Shown: positions 59,700 through 64,000 of the stretch, one piece after another
Layout: each line of letters starts with the position of its first letter
Numbering within the stretch: position 1 is the first letter of the stretch
From: Oncomelania hupensis
Taxonomy: Eukaryota; Mollusca; Gastropoda; Littorinimorpha; Pomatiopsidae
Assembly: GCA_036898135.1 (NCBI GenBank)
Contig: CM072526.1
Span: 54,381,821 to 54,445,820 of the forward strand
Direction: 5' to 3'
Length of the DNA stretch: 64,000 nucleotides
Program-made: the position numbers and the translations under genes
Notes under the pieces: generated by a model
Seen by the model: the letters and a program-made list of their open reading frames with translations, nothing else
Told to the model about the DNA's origin: nothing
Database searches by the model: none

Positions 59700-60870
59700 T
59701 GTAGTGTGCCAAAGTATTTATTGACCAAACAACACTGTTAGTGATGCAAACCAGGATGTGTTAAGATCACAACTAGGGTATTTGCTAACAATACGTCTTA
59801 AAAAATAGCTCCTTCAAACCACATTACGAATATGATACAATATAAGACATCTTAAACAAATCAAATTATGAATAGCACAAAATTATCTAAACCCAAACAC
59901 AAAATTTACACAATTAAAATAAAAAAATTCTTCAAACATTATTTGTGAAATAACGTAAATAACTAGGTTTAAATAAGGAAATGAAAAAATAAAAGAAACA
60001 AATAAAAATATAAATATTGTAAAATATATAAACGAAATAATAAAATAAGTTAAATAATATTTAAAATGCGATTCCGAATGTAAAGAGGTAAATTAACACA
60101 GACACGGGAAATAATATCTCACATCACACATACTAGAAAATTGCACTAGAAAGTAATGGAAACCACATGGAAACATTTTTTTTTTTTTTTTATACATGAT
60201 AGTTCTAGTATCCCTAGCTTTCAGTAAAGCTAAACACACACTGACAACAAAGAAAATGACACTGACAATGTTTAATACCTGACAATGACAGGACATTGAT
60301 AAAGACCTGACTGCCTGCTTGGGTCCTCAACCTACTACTATTGCTGCATCAGTTAACCTTTTTATTTGGTATAAGTACTGACAAAAGCACGTCACGATAC
60401 TGTAAAAGCACGTTTTGTTTAACAGCTTGGCACAACTTTAAAGGGGTCCTCTTTGACCAACAGTAAGCAAAGACTTCCAAATGGGGTATTTTAGGACATA
60501 AATATTGATTATTTAGCTAGCTAGCTAGCTGTCTGTCTGTCTGTCTGTCTATCTATCAAATTAGATGACAAGCGACAACAAATTAAACGACAAGCAAATT
60601 AAAAATTTAAATAACCAATTAACACACATTAGATAACAAATGACCACACATGTATTAACAAATAAGCATATGTTTACATATTGATTAACAAATCAATGTA
60701 CGATAATACACCACTGAAGTGGAGGAGGGGGCGGTGGGAGGGGAGAGAAGGGAAAGCAATGGAAAGGGCTGGATTCAAAATTGTAAAGAAAACTGTTTTC
60801 ACATTTCTTCTTCTGGGTTTGCAAAATCGTCATTTTTTTCATAAGCTGTTCAGGGACTGTTTTCAAGGTC
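59700..60870. other. AT-rich sequence without gene
   Basis: Only short repeats: (CTAG)n/(CTGT)n at 60515-60550 and repeated ACAAATTAAACGACAAGC words. Confidence 0.6.
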
Positions 60871-60884
60871 CTGCAGATGTACCC

Positions 60885-60990
60885 GCGTAATCGTACAGAT
60901 GTATCCGCGTAATCGTACAGATGTATCCGGGTTTTCCTCCCTCCTTTCAATAATGGTACTGGATGCAGTCGATCTAACATTTCACAAATA
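60885..60990 (+). mobile_element. SINE 3' fragment
   Basis: Three CGTAATCGTACAGATGTATCC-type units, then GGGTTTTCCTCCCTCC and ACTGGATGCAGTCGATCTAA, the tail shared with the SINE at 18880-19095. Confidence 0.6.
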
Positions 60991-61084
60991 AAAACTGATT
61001 TCTCTTCTGCCTTCCGCACTAGCGAACTCTTCAGATTGCCGCGCTTTGAGTTAGATTGAAGAAAAAGCGCACGATAGTACCCTA

Positions 61085-61167
<83 letters not shown>
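61085..61167. repeat. (ATT)n microsatellite
   Basis: About 27 ATT units. Source of the poly-Ile frame. Confidence 0.95.
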
Positions 61168-61168
<1 letters not shown>

Positions 61169-61169
61169 G

Positions 61170-62780
61170 GGTATGACTAATGCAATGCTTGTGGGATCTG
61201 TTGCATTCATGGTGGTCATCACAAAGCAGATCATCCTATTTAAAGACGTACGAATCCTTCTAGTCTTCGATAAACTTTGCGTAAACTTTCTCCAAATATA
61301 ATAAAACTGACTCCTGAACTGATATTTAACCCATCTGCTACAAGAATTTTGATTTTGATAAAGGATTTGTTAAATGAAGTATTTTATACTAAAATATCCT
61401 ACATAGGTGGTTGTGTCGTTGTTTTTAAATTTGTTGAAAAACATTGGCTACAGGGTTTGTGGTACAGTACTAAATAGGGTAACTTACAAGGTGTTTTTGT
61501 GTCAAACCAAAAAATACACAATAAATCGAAGTTGTTCCGAAGTTTTACGTAGCGCATTTTCCAAGTCAAAGACATGCTCAAAGAACCTGGCAACAAACAC
61601 AAGCGTGTACACATAATTTGTCAGGTTGACCATTCCAGCACAACCCGCACATGCAGCAAGCTTCCGCGCAGCGTGTCACGCCTAAGACCATTGCGTCTCT
61701 TCGACTCAAATCATCCAAGCAAATTAACAAGTGAAATATTCAGACCTGTGCACACTCAAAATGCTCATCAGTAGCAAACAAACCGAATTTCAGTAGTTTT
61801 TAAAAATTTTCAGTAGCAAGCTGTAACGACAGTTCAAGACATAATTCTGCTCACAAAGCACACAAACTGAAACACTACGAGGCAGTAGAATGGGAATTAC
61901 AATCTATTCAAGCCAAGCTAAAACATCAACACTGTTACATTTTTTTTTTGTTTAACAAAACCTTTATTAGCAGAGTATCAAAATATACAAATTAGGACAA
62001 TATTTTATTTAACAAAATGTATGGCTGGACAGATTAATAATGATTTTAACTTGGTTACATACTTTTTAACTGCATTAATACAACTGGAAAAAGTCGAAAC
62101 ATTTGAATAAATAATGTATTTTTGTATATATTCATTATATAATAGAAATCTACCGATTGTCAAAGCTGTCTCCATAATTTTTTTTAATCACAAGTATGAA
62201 GTTGCAACCACACAAATGCTGAACGAACTAGAAACAAACGCGCGCTTCCAGTTCGAAACACGCCTTTTAAGCACGACTAGTCAAAAACATCTTAAAATAG
62301 AAAAAAAAATTAAAGTAAAAAAATCGGAATTTCGGAATTTTAATAAGTAATCCGTATTCTTCTCATGAAAATCGGAGAAAATACGGAAAATCCGTAGATG
62401 TGCACAGGTCTGAATATTTAGAGTACTCATCCTGAATACTTCAATCTGCATAGGACAAAATACTAAAGATTTCAATTGTTAATTTGGTTGGATGTCCTTT
62501 GAGATTGAACTATTGAGGGTAACACTTTCTTGATAACAGAACCACAGACGGCAAAAACGTAACTACGTGTTCTCCAATTATTTGTGTCTCCACTAACCAT
62601 AGCAGGAGATTCACACTAGCAGTGCCATCTTGATTCATCCAACCTGTCTGCTTTCTTCTCTCTATCTCTCTCTCCCAAATAATTTCATGCACATAAAATT
62701 GTAGCACGCAGTGCTGTCACTTCTTTCGCCTACAATTCTGAAGCGTCCAGAACTTGTGGAGAATGGTACATAACCAGTAG
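61170..62780. other. No gene recognised
   Basis: AT-rich. ATACGGAAAATCCGTAG and related CCGTAG words near 62340-62400 recall the MITE at 32129 (GGAACGTCCGTAG), but no terminal repeats were found. Confidence 0.5.
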
Positions 62781-62789
62781 TTGTTTCCT

Positions 62790-62880
62790 GTAACCTTTCG
62801 GTCGCTGGCAGAGGCGTTTGGGACCTCTATTTCTCTGGGCCAGCTTAATGAGGATGGTGCTCCTCTAATCTCTCTCAAAT
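62790..62880 (+). mobile_element. Body fragment of the tRNA/5S-like SINE
   Basis: TCTGGGCCAGCTTAATGAGG and GATGGTGCTCC match the 52165-52200 body (TTGGGCCAGCGTAATGAGGG). The tRNA and 5S parts are absent. Confidence 0.55.
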
Positions 62881-63580
62881 AATTGATACGCATTGCTAAA
62901 AGCAGCTGCATCATCGCTATCTAAGAGTCATCTTTTGTTGTTGATCCCTACTTTCATGTAAGCATCCTCAGAAATTCGGATCAACTGCTTGCATAGCGTC
63001 CATTTTTTTTTAAAGACGAACTAACGTCGTATAAGTAAATAAAAGGGAAATTTTCCTGACGACTTCGGTACTGTTTTTCAACCTTTTAGAAGCAGTTCAT
63101 CAAACGCGTATCACATGACGTACTCGTACAGTTAATGTGAAGAATGCAACCACATCATTCTAATGAAAAACGCCACAAGACTGCAACCACGTCGTTCTAA
63201 TGAAAAACGTCACAAGTCTGCAATCAGTCATTCTAAAGAAAACTCCCTGTTCAAAGTGACACGACCTTATGCCATTTAACAGGTCCAGTGCGTCTCAAAC
63301 ACATCACAATTGCACGAACACGGCGCACTGCACATTGTTCGACACCAGCAGCAAGCTCAGTGTGTTCTTCTAACGTCCGGCGGGCTTATCGTTCAGCAGC
63401 AATGTTGTAAAGTCTCAGACGGAAAGTCACTTTCAACATCTCATCAATCTGGACCACTGGTCTCGTCAAAATCACAGTCAGATGTGTGTAAAACATAAAA
63501 TTCACCAAAAGATATGTGCAGCTGCATTATTCACAAGTGTTACCTTTTTCCTCATCTACTTCTATGTAGCCTGTAAAAGT
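62881..63580. other. No gene recognised
   Basis: Three short repeats of AATGCAACCAC..CATTCTAATGAAAA (63145-63235). Otherwise featureless. Confidence 0.5.
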
Positions 63581-63581
63581 G

Positions 63582-64000
63582 TCAGTTGAAAAGTGCTTTA
63601 TAATCTGTGCCGTTGGGGGGCTTTACCATCGGTATCTCTCTGCCAGCAAGACGAGCGGGAGCTATTTCATTTCCGTCTGGACCTCTGTGTACGTCTGTTC
63701 TGTCTTCAGCGCTTTTCGTAGCACCGCTTGCTTCATTTCCCGCTGCGTGTTGATTGCTGACAATTTGCCAGTCTTCTGGAAGATTCCTGGTCGATGATTC
63801 CAAATCTACATCAGAAGTTGTAGTTCCCTCGTTAGAAGAAGCGTCTCCTTCTTTCTCAACGTGAAAATTCAATCCGTGGCTGCTTGTATCCTCTAAATTT
63901 CTCTGTGAATCTTTATCCTGGGAGAAAGAAGTGGGCGTCATGCCGTCACCTTGTACAATTCCGGTCAGACTTTTTACTGAGCGGTCAGCACTGGTCTTCG
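63582..64000 (-). CDS. Partial hydrophilic open frame running off the right edge
   Basis: The - strand frame is open from the window end (KTSADRSVKSLTGIVQGDGM) to a stop at 63582. It is rich in Ser, Glu, Asp and Gln, with no recognised domain (TTSDVDLESSTRNLPEDWQI; GREIPMVKPPNGTDY). A donor-like ATG|GTAAAG near 63626 means the exon could end before the nominal stop. It may be an internal exon of a gene lying to the right. Composition is less AT-rich than its surroundings, which weakly supports coding. Confidence 0.4.
   Translation of the reverse strand, partial: KTSADRSVKSLTGIVQGDGMTPTSFSQDKDSQRNLEDTSSHGLNFHVEKEGDASSNEGTTTSDVDLESSTRNLPEDWQIVSNQHAAGNEASGATKSAEDRTDVHRGPDGNEIAPARLAGREIPMVKPPNGTDYKALFN

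Noticed and set aside
59232..59724. Overlapping His/Thr-rich frames of 120-150 codons
   Set aside because: All are readings of the CACACACAGACCC minisatellite in three frames and lack non-repeat sequence.

Overview
This is animal nuclear DNA, most likely from a mollusc (a marine gastropod would fit). The reasons are intron-split genes, abundant mono- to tetranucleotide microsatellites, many non-LTR retrotransposons, tRNA-derived SINEs, and two host gene families that are expanded in molluscs: GT11 alpha-1,2-fucosyltransferases and TRIM proteins. The species is inferred; nothing in the window names it. Most of the long open frames are microsatellite translations or shadows of transposon proteins.

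Host genes. (1) Two near-identical copies (5114-5570 and 9435-9891, + strand) of the terminal coding exon of a GT11 fucosyltransferase lie in a tandem duplication. Each sits just downstream of a 41-bp minisatellite. No 5' exon is visible for either copy. (2) A TRIM-type gene runs across the middle of the window on the + strand. Exon 1 is 22777-22962 (first RING zinc ligands), exon 2 is 32784-32891 (last RING CxxC) and exon 3 is 48531-49430 (B-box, coiled coil, C-terminal membrane segment). All junctions are phase 0. The model gives 397 aa with RING, B-box, coiled coil and TM, the layout of the TRIM13/TRIM59 class. Its introns (9.8 and 15.6 kb) hold most of the mobile DNA. (3) A partial open frame on the - strand runs off the right edge.

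Mobile DNA, left to right. 0-12.5 kb: a small TA-flanked MITE, a 37-bp minisatellite split by a 2.1-kb solo LTR, the fucosyltransferase duplication with a second copy of that LTR in one duplicate only, and a 0.6-kb solo LTR of another family. 12.5-22.7 kb: SINE and LINE debris, an inverted-dimer LINE, a nearly complete but broken RTE-like reverse transcriptase, and a MITE ending 84 bp before the TRIM start codon. 23-33 kb (intron 1): a rearranged LTR, a 1.85-kb solo LTR that swallowed a PIF/Harbinger transposon which itself carries a ~0.57-kb SINE-like element (called family A here), and another MITE. 33-48.5 kb (intron 2): one RTE-like LINE cut into halves 10.7 kb apart by an LTR-type insertion. 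That insertion in turn contains another LINE and a 3.9-kb foldback element made of palindromic ATAGAATGAATTCTAT units. 49.6-54.2 kb: a CR1-like LINE interrupted in its FADD motif by family A, and further upstream by a 1.9-kb terminal-inverted-repeat element. That element carries an RNase H fragment and a SINE with both tRNA-like and 5S rRNA-like segments. 54-64 kb: repeats rich in TGACCTTGA, minisatellites, an L2-like LINE and simple sequence.

Target-site duplications could be read by eye for many insertions, so their relative order can be reconstructed. The most unusual structures are the foldback element, the tRNA/5S SINE, the TIR element with TATA duplications, and family A with its microsatellite tails. 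No bacterial-type systems, CRISPR arrays or rRNA operons are present.
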